This document shows positions 37,254 through 45,477 of a stretch of 64,000 nucleotides of DNA, one piece after another (the first letter of the stretch is position 1; every line of letters starts with the position of its first letter). Location: positions 1-64,000 of the forward strand of contig JAAYHJ010000050.1 in NCBI GenBank assembly GCA_012735465.1, written 5' to 3'. The translations under genes were made by a program, and so were the position numbers. The stretch comes from Clostridiaceae bacterium (GTDB lineage Bacteria; Bacillota; Clostridia; SK-Y3). The notes beneath the pieces are model-generated. The model saw nothing but the letters and a program-made list of their open reading frames with translations. It was not told where the DNA came from and did not search any database.

Positions 37254-37953
37254 GATAAACAAGTTAAGTGTGAAATACGATAACATACGCGTGCTGCACT
37301 ACATATCCATGCAGATCCGAAAAGGTGAAATGGTTGCCCTGATCGGGGCCAACGGGGCCGGGAAAACCACAGTATTAAGGACAATTTCCGGACTTCTCAA
37401 AGCGGAATCAGGAGAAATCTTATTTGAAGGCAAGGACATTACGAAAATGTCCAGTCACAACATAGTCGCCAGCGGGATTGTCCATGTGCCGGAAGGAAGG
37501 CAAATCTTCACCAAGATGACTATCGAGGAGAATCTTAAGCTGGGTGCTTACCTGCAAAGGGATAAATCAGTGATTAAAAGAAATTTTGAAAAAGTTTTTT
37601 CCCTGTTCCCCATTTTAAAACAAAGACTGCACCAGCAAGCGGGAACTTTATCAGGAGGAGAGCAACAGATGCTTGCAATCGGCAGGGCTTTGCTCGGGAA
37701 TCCGAAACTTCTGTTGCTGGATGAACCCTCCATGGGCTTGTCCCCAATAATGACACAACAGGTTTTCAGTGTGCTGGAATCTTTGAAAAAAGAAGGCATT
37801 ACAATGCTTCTGGTTGAGCAGAACGCTTATGAAGCATTGGAGATATCCGACAGGGCATACATTCTTGAAACAGGTAATATTACGCTGGAAGGAAGAAGCA
37901 GCGATTTGATCCAGGATCCGAATGTAAAGAAAGCTTACCTGGGGGGTGATTGA
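37246..37953 (+). CDS. livF: Branched-chain amino acid-type ABC transporter ATPase (LivF)
   Basis: 235 residues. Walker A GANGAGKTTVLR, signature LSGGEQQMLAIGRALL, Walker B LLLLDEPSMGLSP, switch region LVEQNAYEALEIS. ATG at 37246 overlaps the end of livG by 8 bases (ATGCTTGA), with GGGGAGG upstream. Partner ATPase of livG. Confidence 0.95.
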   Translation: MLEINKLSVKYDNIRVLHYISMQIRKGEMVALIGANGAGKTTVLRTISGLLKAESGEILFEGKDITKMSSHNIVASGIVHVPEGRQIFTKMTIEENLKLGAYLQRDKSVIKRNFEKVFSLFPILKQRLHQQAGTLSGGEQQMLAIGRALLGNPKLLLLDEPSMGLSPIMTQQVFSVLESLKKEGITMLLVEQNAYEALEISDRAYILETGNITLEGRSSDLIQDPNVKKAYLGGD

Positions 37954-37954
37954 T

Positions 37955-38854
37955 ATGGATGGTTTCATATATTTCCTGATCCAGACTGTTAACGGGCTTA
38001 AGCTGGGGAGCGTGTATGCCATAGTGGCCGTCGGGTATTCCATGGTCTATGGGATACTGAGGCTTATCAATTTTGCCCATGGGGATATTATGACGGTTGG
38101 AGTTTATACCATTTTGGTACTGATGACTGCTTTCGGAGTGCCCCTCTGGATTACCGTCCTGTTATCTGTTGTAATAGCAATAGTGGTAGGACTTGCGACG
38201 GAGAGGATTGCCTACCGTCCTTTGCGCACGGCGGGAGAAGAGGCAACTTTGATTTCTTCGCTGGCTGTTTCCATATTTCTGCAAAACTTGATCATGATGT
38301 TATTTTCTCCCCAAAGAAGAGCTTTCCATTTGCCCGAATACTTATCCAGGCTGCATACCATAGGGTTTATCAAGCTGTCAACCATGAACATCATTACTTT
38401 TGCGGCAGTATTTATTATCCTTATTGTATTGTCCCTGGTAATAAAAAAGACCCGTATTGGTATGGCCATGAGAGCATGTTCCGATAACCTGAATGCTTCA
38501 AAATTAATGGGAATCAATATAAATGCTGTTATTGTAACTGCCTTTGCAATTGGTTCAGGGCTTGCTGCCCTTTCCGGACTTATGCTGGCCGGAGAATACA
38601 AGACCATTGACCCCCTGATGGGATTTGTCCCCGGGCTGAAAGCATTTTGTGCTGCGGTTTTAGGCGGCATCGGCAGCTTGAGCGGAGCGGTACTGGGCGG
38701 ATTCATCCTTGGCATTGCAGAAATGCTGTTTGCAGGCCTCATGCCGACGGACTTAACTGCTTACCGTGATGCTTTCGTTTTTGTCCTGTTAATCCTTGTT
38801 CTTCTGGTCAGGCCCTACGGGATTTTAGGTTCAAAAGAGGGGGGTAGAAGCTGA
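37955..38854 (+). CDS. livH: Branched-chain amino acid-type ABC permease (LivH)
   Basis: 299 residues with about eight membrane segments. The family start FLIQTVNGLKLGSVYAIVAVG and LRLINFAHGD are clear, as is the cytoplasmic coupling motif ACSDNLNASKLMGIN. ATG at 37955 follows GGGGGGTGA; the GTG at 37946 overlaps the livF end. Its stop overlaps the livM start (TGATG). Confidence 0.95.
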   Translation: MDGFIYFLIQTVNGLKLGSVYAIVAVGYSMVYGILRLINFAHGDIMTVGVYTILVLMTAFGVPLWITVLLSVVIAIVVGLATERIAYRPLRTAGEEATLISSLAVSIFLQNLIMMLFSPQRRAFHLPEYLSRLHTIGFIKLSTMNIITFAAVFIILIVLSLVIKKTRIGMAMRACSDNLNASKLMGININAVIVTAFAIGSGLAALSGLMLAGEYKTIDPLMGFVPGLKAFCAAVLGGIGSLSGAVLGGFILGIAEMLFAGLMPTDLTAYRDAFVFVLLILVLLVRPYGILGSKEGGRS

Positions 38855-39975
38855 TGAGATTGAGAGATAGCGACCTCTTTAGATTTATCGTATTCGTACT
38901 GATCCCGCTTATAGTGATTGTTATCTGCGGATTTAGCAGCGGTAGTTACTATGCCGGGCTGGTCAATCTGTTCGGCATAAATGTTATCCTTGTTGCAAGC
39001 CTGAACCTGGTCAACGGGTTCTCCGGCATGTTTTCCATGGGCCATGCAGCCTTTATGGCAATAGGTGCCTATGCCGCAGCCATACTGACATTGCCCGCTA
39101 ACCAGAAGCTCATTTCCATGCCGGGACTTCCTGAATGGCTGATTTACATGAAACTGCCCTATCCGGTGGCGCTGATAATAGGAGGTATTCTGGCTGCCAT
39201 TGTTGCTTTGCTGATAGGATTTCCTGTTTTAAGGTTCAAGGGACACTATCTGTCAGTGGCTACCATCGGTCTAATTGTTATTGTCCGTGCTGTGCTTGAC
39301 AACGAGGATCAGCTGACTAACGGGGCAAGAGGCGTAACCGGCCTTCCGAATTACGCTTCCACATGGATCATCTTCGGCACAGCGGTAATTTGCCTGTTTA
39401 TTCTTTACCGCCTTATAAGAAGCTCTTACGGTCGGGGACTAATCGCCATGCGGGATGATTATGTGGCGGCCCAAACCATTGGCATCAATCTGACTACGAA
39501 GAAAATATCAGCTTTCTGCATAAGCGCTTTTATGGCCGGTGTGGCAGGAGGACTTTGGGGCCACATGCAGAGTGTTATTTCCGGTAAATTCTTCTATATT
39601 GATGCCAGTTTTAAAATCGTAGAAACATCAATCATCGGTGGAATGTCATCTTTAAGCGGAGCTGTGGTAGGTTCTTTGCTGATGACTTTCATACCGGAGC
39701 TTTTAGCCCCCCTTGAAACCGGGATAGAGGTATTCGGGATAAGACTGCCGGAACTGTACGGTGCTTCAAACCTGATCATGGCCGCCCTTTTGATCGTGAT
39801 TATCATATTCCGGAGACAGGGTATTATGGGATACAGCGAAATTATCACAGAAAGCCTGTTTTCCGCAAAGACCTACTCAAGCGTATTGAAGAAGTCGGAA
39901 TACAAAAAGCTTTGCGACATTGTTGCATATAAGATTAAAGTATTTAGATCCCGTCTTAAATCAAAAGGTGCATAG
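38854..39975 (+). CDS. livM: Branched-chain amino acid-type ABC permease (LivM)
   Basis: 373 residues with nine or ten membrane segments. Visible: LNLVNGFSGMFSMGHAAFMAIGAYAAA and the coupling motif MRDDYVAAQTIGINLTTKK, both typical of LivM. The C-terminal ~50 residues are a basic cytosolic extension (VLKKSEYKKLCDIVAYKIKV) longer than usual. The start overlaps the livH stop. Confidence 0.94.
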   Translation: MRLRDSDLFRFIVFVLIPLIVIVICGFSSGSYYAGLVNLFGINVILVASLNLVNGFSGMFSMGHAAFMAIGAYAAAILTLPANQKLISMPGLPEWLIYMKLPYPVALIIGGILAAIVALLIGFPVLRFKGHYLSVATIGLIVIVRAVLDNEDQLTNGARGVTGLPNYASTWIIFGTAVICLFILYRLIRSSYGRGLIAMRDDYVAAQTIGINLTTKKISAFCISAFMAGVAGGLWGHMQSVISGKFFYIDASFKIVETSIIGGMSSLSGAVVGSLLMTFIPELLAPLETGIEVFGIRLPELYGASNLIMAALLIVIIIFRRQGIMGYSEIITESLFSAKTYSSVLKKSEYKKLCDIVAYKIKVFRSRLKSKGA

Positions 39976-39995
39976 TTCTCAAATTTATTTGAGAA
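39976..39995 (+). other. Hairpin between livM and livJ
   Basis: TTCTCAAA (39976-39983), TTTA loop, TTTGAGAA (39988-39995). No T run follows, so it is more likely an RNA-processing or stability hairpin than a terminator. Confidence 0.4.
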
Positions 39996-40046
39996 TGGCA
40001 ATAAACAATCAAATATTTAAAATTAAAAAAGAAAGGAGTAGGTAAA

Positions 40047-41210
40047 ATGAGAAAATTACAAAAAGTATTAACTCTTTTACTGATTCTTTCGTTGGCGGCT
40101 TCACTGGCGGCTTGCGGAGGAGGTAAAAAGGCCGACACTATCAACATTGGAGCTATTTATAACGTGACAGGCGGTCAGGCATCACTAGACAAGCCATCCC
40201 TCAATGGTTTCAAGTTGGCAGCGAAAGAAATCAATGAAAAGGGAGGAATAAAAGGCAAAAAGATCAATGTTGTTTCCTATGACGGAAAAACAGACCAGGC
40301 GACCGTTGCCAATAACACTAAAAAGATGATTGACGTGGACAAGTGCGTTGTTGTGGCAGGACTCTCGGATTCCAACTATGCTTTGGCTGCAGGAAATATT
40401 TGCCAGGAAAAAGGAATTCCGTTCATCACATCAGGTGCTACGCTTCCGACACTTCCGGACCAGGTAGGAGAATTCGCGTTCCTTGCTCCTTTTGGAGACA
40501 ATATTCAGGCTTACGCCTGTGCGGACTTTGCAATTAACGATTTAGGCCTGAAAAAGTGCTATTTGTTAATTGACCAGTCCATGGAGTTTACCAAGACGCT
40601 GGCTCACTTCTTCCAGGAAAGATACATAGCCAACGGCGGCGAGATTGTCCTTACTGACAACTACATGAACAAAGACCCCGACTTTTCGGCTCAGATAGAC
40701 AGGTTCCTTGCATCTAACAGCGGCGCTGAAATCATTTTCATATCCGGTGTTCCCGATGACGCGGGTGTTGTTGTAAAACAGTTCAGGGACAAGGGCGTTA
40801 CCCTCCCGATCATCAGCGGTGACGGATTCGATACTCCGCTACTTATTGAAGTGGCAGGGGCAGCTGCCGACAACACTTATGTAGGAACCCATGCTTCCAT
40901 GGAGAACCAGGATCCCAAGGTCCAGCAGTTCATCGAAGCTTATAAGAAAGAATATGGCACCGCTCCTGAAAATGCATTTGCAGGACTTGGATATGATACC
41001 ATGTACCTGATTGCCGATGCGTTGAACCGTGCTACCGATATTAACGATCCCAAAGCTATCCGCGACGCTATTGCTGCTACACAGAACTTGGCAGGCGTCA
41101 CCGGTACGGTAACATATAAAGATGGAAGCCGTGTACCTGTCAAGTCGGTAACCATCAACAAGGTTGAAAACGGCAAGTTTGTATTTATAAAGGAAGTATT
41201 GCCTGAATAA
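40047..41210 (+). CDS. livJ: Substrate-binding lipoprotein of the liv-type transporter
   Basis: 387 residues. Lipoprotein signal with lipobox LAAC (SLAASLAACGGG), then a periplasmic-binding fold of the Leu/Ile/Val type: INIGAIYNVTGGQASLDKPS, GLSDSNYALAAG and the C-terminal TGTVTYKDGSRVPVKSV. It would be anchored outside the membrane and feed LivHM. Substrate may be an amino acid, an amide or a short peptide; the two hydrolase genes downstream hint at an amide. GAAAGGAG precedes the ATG. Confidence 0.93.
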   Translation: MRKLQKVLTLLLILSLAASLAACGGGKKADTINIGAIYNVTGGQASLDKPSLNGFKLAAKEINEKGGIKGKKINVVSYDGKTDQATVANNTKKMIDVDKCVVVAGLSDSNYALAAGNICQEKGIPFITSGATLPTLPDQVGEFAFLAPFGDNIQAYACADFAINDLGLKKCYLLIDQSMEFTKTLAHFFQERYIANGGEIVLTDNYMNKDPDFSAQIDRFLASNSGAEIIFISGVPDDAGVVVKQFRDKGVTLPIISGDGFDTPLLIEVAGAAADNTYVGTHASMENQDPKVQQFIEAYKKEYGTAPENAFAGLGYDTMYLIADALNRATDINDPKAIRDAIAATQNLAGVTGTVTYKDGSRVPVKSVTINKVENGKFVFIKEVLPE

Positions 41211-41273
41211 TAGAACTGCCGTAAAACTAACTAATCAAGCACAATTTCGTGCTCAGAAAGGGTGGGTTGTGAT

Positions 41274-42044
41274 ATGGCTAATCATGAATTACTTAAACTT
41301 ACAGCAAATCAAGTAAAAAAAGGTAACTACAACAAGGCGATTCTGGCTATAGGATCCTGTGAGGCCCATGGACTGCACCTGCCGGAAGGTACGGACACGC
41401 TTGTGGCATATAAGCTGTCCTGCATGGTAGCTGACAGGGTAGAGGGACTGCTTGTTCTGCCACCTATTACTGTTGGCTACAGCGGGCATTATGACACGTT
41501 CCCCTTTACCATTACTTTGTCTTATGATACGGTTACCCAGGTAATCTATGATATCCTGGAATCCGTATTGAGGAACGGAATAAACAGGATTTTCCTGATG
41601 AATGGGCATGACGGGAATATAGCTCCAATTGAAATTGCCTCCCGCAAAATTAAAGAAAAATATCCTGATGCCCGGATTGCGGCCCTGCCCCAGTGGTGGG
41701 TGACAGCAGGGGAACTCCTTCCTCCGGATACCTTTGAGGTATGGAACGGGCTTGGACATGGCGGTGAAGGAGAAACTTCCATTGTATATTACCTGTTCCC
41801 CGAATGGTGTGAAAAGGAGCTTGCTACCTGCGTAGTTCCGGACCACCTTCCTGACAAGATCGAGATAAAATGGGATTTTGCCGAACTTACCAACACCGGG
41901 AATACGGGCGACGCCACAAAAGCCACTGTTGAAAAGGGAGAAAAGATGACCAAGGTATTGGTTGACTGCGTTGTTGATGCAATTAAAAAGCTTGATGCTG
42001 TAAACTGGGACTACAGTTCCACAAATGCAGCGTCCAAGCTGTAA
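41274..42044 (+). CDS. Creatininase-family amidohydrolase
   Basis: 256 residues, the family length. Creatininase-type enzymes hydrolyse cyclic or linear amide bonds using two metals. Ligand candidates: E30 and H32 (GSCEAHG), D41 (EGTDTL), the His in MNGHDGN, and the Glu in GHGGEGETS. ATG at 41274 follows AAAGGGTGGG; an in-frame GTG at 41262 is part of that site. It lies 63 bases after livJ and ends at a strong terminator, so it is the last gene of the liv operon. Other possible activities in the family include N-formyl or guanidino hydrolysis; I cannot choose. Confidence 0.88.
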   Translation: MANHELLKLTANQVKKGNYNKAILAIGSCEAHGLHLPEGTDTLVAYKLSCMVADRVEGLLVLPPITVGYSGHYDTFPFTITLSYDTVTQVIYDILESVLRNGINRIFLMNGHDGNIAPIEIASRKIKEKYPDARIAALPQWWVTAGELLPPDTFEVWNGLGHGGEGETSIVYYLFPEWCEKELATCVVPDHLPDKIEIKWDFAELTNTGNTGDATKATVEKGEKMTKVLVDCVVDAIKKLDAVNWDYSSTNAASKL

Positions 42045-42063
42045 TCGGATGTTCAGCCGAGGG

Positions 42064-42102
42064 AAGGACTGTCTGCATAAGACAGTCCTTTTGTCACTTT
42101 TA
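42064..42102 (+). terminator. Terminator after the creatininase-family gene
   Basis: AAGGACTGTCT (42064-42074), loop GCATA, AGACAGTCCTT (42080-42090), 11 perfect pairs, followed by a T-rich tract. Confidence 0.92.
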
Positions 42103-42207
42103 TAAAAAAAGTGTTTTTAAAACGGCTGTTTTTTGCTGCGGAAACCCATGATGTTTTCTGAAATTTATATTAAGCGATATATGCGGCATAAAGATGGAGT
42201 GAAAATT

Positions 42208-43221
42208 ATGAGAAAAAAAGTCTGTATGATTCATACCGGCGGAACTATCGGAATGGCAAGGACGGAACATGGGTACGCGCCCAAGGAAGGCTTTTTCCGT
42301 TCAGCCCTTTCCAGGATAAGCGAACTGGACCATCCGGAGGTGCCGGAATTCGACCTGGTTGAATACAGCCCCCTGCTGGATTCTTCAAATATTTCCTTGC
42401 AGGAATGGGTGAAAATAGCCAGGGATATTGAAGACAAATACGACCGGTACGACGGATTTGTCATTTTGCATGGAACAGATACCATGGCATATACGGCTTC
42501 AGCCCTTTCCTTCATGTTGGAAGAGCTCACAAAGCCGGTGATTCTGACAGGCTCGCAGATTCCTCTTTGCGAGGTAAGGTCTGATGCCAGGGACAACCTC
42601 ATCACCGCCCTGATGATAGCCGGCAATTATAGGGTTCCTGAGGTCTGCCTGTACTTTAGCAACAGGCTTTTCAGAGGCAACCGCTCCACAAAAGTCAGCG
42701 CCGATGGCCTGATAGCTTTTGATTCGCCGAACTATCCGTCTCTTGCGGATGTTGGCGTCAGAATAACTCTGAACGAGAGACTTATAAGGAAAGCCGGAAG
42801 CGGTCTGAAACTTACCGAGTTCAGTGACCATCAGATTGCTGTGCTGAAGCTGTTCCCGGGGATACAGTATGAAGTGTTTGACAAGATAATTACATCCAAT
42901 TTGAAAGGCCTTGTGATTGAAGCCTTTGGTACAGGGAACATACCGGAAAACCATGGAGCTTTTCTTAAAATACTGGAGAAAGCCAGGGAAAACGGCACTG
43001 TCATTGTGGTATGCTCCCAGTGTCTGAAAGGTTCGGCCATAATCGGAGAATACGCGGCAAGCCGTGACCTGGCCAAAGCAGGCGCCGTAAGCGGGTATGA
43101 TATGACCGTGGAGGCTGCGGTAGCCAAGCTTTATTATCTTTTCAGCAAGGGATATGACCTGGAAACTGTGAAAAAACTAATGGAAACTGATTTGAGAGGG
43201 GAACTGACCAGGCCGCAGTAG
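42208..43221 (+). CDS. ansA: Type I L-asparaginase
   Basis: 337 residues, close to cytosolic type I asparaginases. Both catalytic Thr motifs are present: MIHTGGTIGM at the N-terminus and ILHGTDTMAYTA near residue 90. Also LTGSQIPLCEVRSDARDN and SQCLKGSA. It has no signal peptide. ATG at 42208 follows GATGGAGTG; the frame extends upstream to 42133 without a ribosome site. It is separated from the creatininase-like gene by a terminator but lies in the same GC-rich block, and it ends at its own terminator. Confidence 0.93.
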   Translation: MRKKVCMIHTGGTIGMARTEHGYAPKEGFFRSALSRISELDHPEVPEFDLVEYSPLLDSSNISLQEWVKIARDIEDKYDRYDGFVILHGTDTMAYTASALSFMLEELTKPVILTGSQIPLCEVRSDARDNLITALMIAGNYRVPEVCLYFSNRLFRGNRSTKVSADGLIAFDSPNYPSLADVGVRITLNERLIRKAGSGLKLTEFSDHQIAVLKLFPGIQYEVFDKIITSNLKGLVIEAFGTGNIPENHGAFLKILEKARENGTVIVVCSQCLKGSAIIGEYAASRDLAKAGAVSGYDMTVEAAVAKLYYLFSKGYDLETVKKLMETDLRGELTRPQ

Positions 43222-43256
43222 TGCGGGTCCTTTTGGACTCGCATTTTTCGTTTTTG
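43222..43256 (+). terminator. Terminator after the asparaginase gene
   Basis: TGCGGGTCC (43222-43230), TTTT loop, GGACTCGCA (43235-43243), one G-U, followed by a long T run. Confidence 0.92.
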
Positions 43257-43348
43257 GCCAAATTAAATAAGCTGCCACACAATTACTATTTGTTAATTGT
43301 GCAACAGCATTGATTTTTATTAAAGCTATATGTTTGCGCAAACAGTTC

Positions 43349-43437
43349 TGGTGCCGAAGGCGGGAGTCGAACCCGCACCTGGGGTAAACCAGACTGGATT
43401 TTGAGTCCAGCGCGTCTGCCAATTCCACCACTTCGGC
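43349..43437 (-). tRNA. tRNA-Leu (anticodon CAA)
   Basis: On the minus strand the acceptor arms GCCGAAG and CTTCGGC pair, the discriminator is A and CCA is encoded (43349-43351). The anticodon arm is CTGGA, loop CTCAAAA, TCCAG, giving anticodon CAA. The D arm carries TGGCAGACGCGC, the variable arm is long as in tRNA-Leu, and the T arm has GGTTCGACTCC. Reads UUG codons. Confidence 0.97.
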
Positions 43438-43678
43438 AAATACTTGTGAGAACATTGTTAATTATACAGTATGTGATTAAAAAAAGCAATAGTTTTTTTG
43501 AAAAATGTATTATGTTTTCATTATAAACTAATAAAATTATCATTGAAAATAGAATATTAAATAGTTTTGTAATAAATTTATGTTACAATAACTACAATTT
43601 GTTGTCCGTATTGAAATCATATGAAATAATTGGTAATATATTTTGGAGAATAATTAACTTAGAGGTGATCATTGGAAA

Positions 43679-44824
43679 ATGTTAAGATATCTTACTGCAG
43701 GTGAAACTCATGGAAAATGCTTAGTGGCAATTATAGAAGGGATGCCTTCTAATGTACATATAGATGTAAATAAGATCAATGGCCAGTTAGCCCTCCGGCA
43801 AAGCGGGTATGGACGTGGCGGAAGAATGAAGATTGAGAAGGATGTGGTTGAGATATTGTCGGGGGTAAGAAATTTTAAAACATTAGGAAGTCCGATAGCC
43901 CTGAAGATTGAAAATAAGGATTGGAAGAATTGGGAAAGTATAATGAGTGATAAAGAAATTGTTCATGACAGGATTGTAACCAAGCCAAGACCGGGACATG
44001 CAGATCTTAGCGGATGCTTAAAGTATCAGCATTTGGATATACGAAATGTGCTGGAGCGGGCAAGTGCCCGGGAAACGGCAATCCGGGTTGCAGTTGGCAG
44101 TGTGGCACAGCAATTTATCGAAAACTTTGGTATTAACATAAAGAGTCATGTTGTCTCGATTGGTACCGTTAAATCCTCCGTTACGTATGATTCGGAAAAA
44201 TTTGATGAAGCAGTGGCCAATTCACAGCTCCGTTGTGCCGATCCGGAAGCAGAGGCAAGAATGATTGAGTATATTAATGAGGCTAAACAACAGGGCGATT
44301 CGGTCGGAGGGGTGTTTGAGGTCATTGTAACAGGACTTCCGGTAGGCCTGGGAAGTTATGTGCACTGGGACAGAAGGTTGGACAGTCGTATTGCTGCCGG
44401 TTTGATGAGCATACAGGCAATAAAAGGAGTGGAGTTCGGATTGGGCTTTGAGTGCTCAAAGCTTCCCGGTTCAAAGGTGCACGATGAGATATTTTATTCA
44501 GAAGAAAAGGGATATTACAGGAAAACCAACCATGCCGGAGGAATAGAGGGAGGGATGACCAATGGAGAAGCTTTGGTCGTCCGTGCTGCTATGAAACCAA
44601 TTCCTACTTTATATAAGCCCCTAATGAGCGTAGATATTCACTCAAAAGAGGCATATGAAGCAAGTATAGAAAGGTCCGATACCTGTGCGGTTCCGGCTGC
44701 CAGTGTGGTAGGTCAGGCAGTGGTTGCTTGGGAGATTGCCTTTGCGTTGGTAGAGAAGTTTGGTGGGGACAGCCTGCAGGAAATGCAGCAGAATTACGAA
44801 AATTATATCAGGTTGCTTGGATAA
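43679..44824 (+). CDS. aroC: Chorismate synthase
   Basis: 381 residues. It converts EPSP to chorismate using reduced FMN. The N-terminal LTAGETHGKCLVAIIEGMPSN, RQSGYGRGGRMKIE, RPGHADLSGCLKYQH, RASARETA and the C-terminal TCAVPAASVVGQAV are all family signatures. AGAGGTGA lies 10 bases before the ATG. It is distant from aroK and aroQ; the ECF sigma gene starts 40 bases after it on the same strand. Confidence 0.96.
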   Translation: MLRYLTAGETHGKCLVAIIEGMPSNVHIDVNKINGQLALRQSGYGRGGRMKIEKDVVEILSGVRNFKTLGSPIALKIENKDWKNWESIMSDKEIVHDRIVTKPRPGHADLSGCLKYQHLDIRNVLERASARETAIRVAVGSVAQQFIENFGINIKSHVVSIGTVKSSVTYDSEKFDEAVANSQLRCADPEAEARMIEYINEAKQQGDSVGGVFEVIVTGLPVGLGSYVHWDRRLDSRIAAGLMSIQAIKGVEFGLGFECSKLPGSKVHDEIFYSEEKGYYRKTNHAGGIEGGMTNGEALVVRAAMKPIPTLYKPLMSVDIHSKEAYEASIERSDTCAVPAASVVGQAVVAWEIAFALVEKFGGDSLQEMQQNYENYIRLLG

Positions 44825-44864
44825 GCAATACTATTCAATTCCTAACAAGGGAGTGATCCAGACA

Positions 44865-45458
44865 ATGAGTCACGAGAAATTGTTAATTCAAAAATGTAAA
44901 AATGGTGATGTGGAAGCCTTTGAGCAGCTGATTGAGAGCTATCAAAAGAAGGTTTTTGGTATAGCTTTTAGGATGTTAGGAAATACCGAAGATGCTTCGG
45001 ATGTTGCCCAGGAAGTTTTTCTAAAGGTATTTAAGTCCATCACCAATTTTAAAGAAGAATCTTCCTTATCAACTTGGATTTACAGGATAGCAACAAATGT
45101 ATGTCTGGATGAGATTAGAAAAAGGAAAAAGGCAACGGTTGTGTCCATTAACTCTACCATCCAGTTGGAAGACGGGGAAATTGATATGCAGGTTGAGGAC
45201 CAAGGCCCACACCCTGATGAAATTGTTGAAAGAAAAGAATTAGAGAATGAAGTAAAAAAAGCTATTGAGCGCTTGAATAATGAACATAAAATTGTTATTA
45301 TTTTGAGAGATATTCAAGGATTGTCCTATGATGAGATTGCTGATATTCTTCAATGTTCATTAGGTACTGTAAAATCTCGCATCAACAGGGCCCGGAATTC
45401 TTTAAAAAACATACTATTAAAAAGAAAGGAACTTTTAAATGATTATAACGTCAAATAA
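44865..45458 (+). CDS. ECF-type RNA polymerase sigma factor
   Basis: 198 residues. Sigma region 2 (~10-80: YQKKVFGIAFRMLGNTEDASDVAQEVFLKVF) and region 4 (~130-190: LNNEHKIVIILRDIQGLSYDEIADILQCSLGTVKSRINRARNSL) without region 3, the ECF layout, closest to the SigW/RpoE kind. ATG at 44865 follows AAGGGAGTG. The next gene encodes its likely anti-sigma factor. It may be co-transcribed with aroC upstream. The regulated genes cannot be identified here. Confidence 0.94.
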   Translation: MSHEKLLIQKCKNGDVEAFEQLIESYQKKVFGIAFRMLGNTEDASDVAQEVFLKVFKSITNFKEESSLSTWIYRIATNVCLDEIRKRKKATVVSINSTIQLEDGEIDMQVEDQGPHPDEIVERKELENEVKKAIERLNNEHKIVIILRDIQGLSYDEIADILQCSLGTVKSRINRARNSLKNILLKRKELLNDYNVK

Positions 45459-45477
45459 ATGAAAGGAGGGCTGATTG

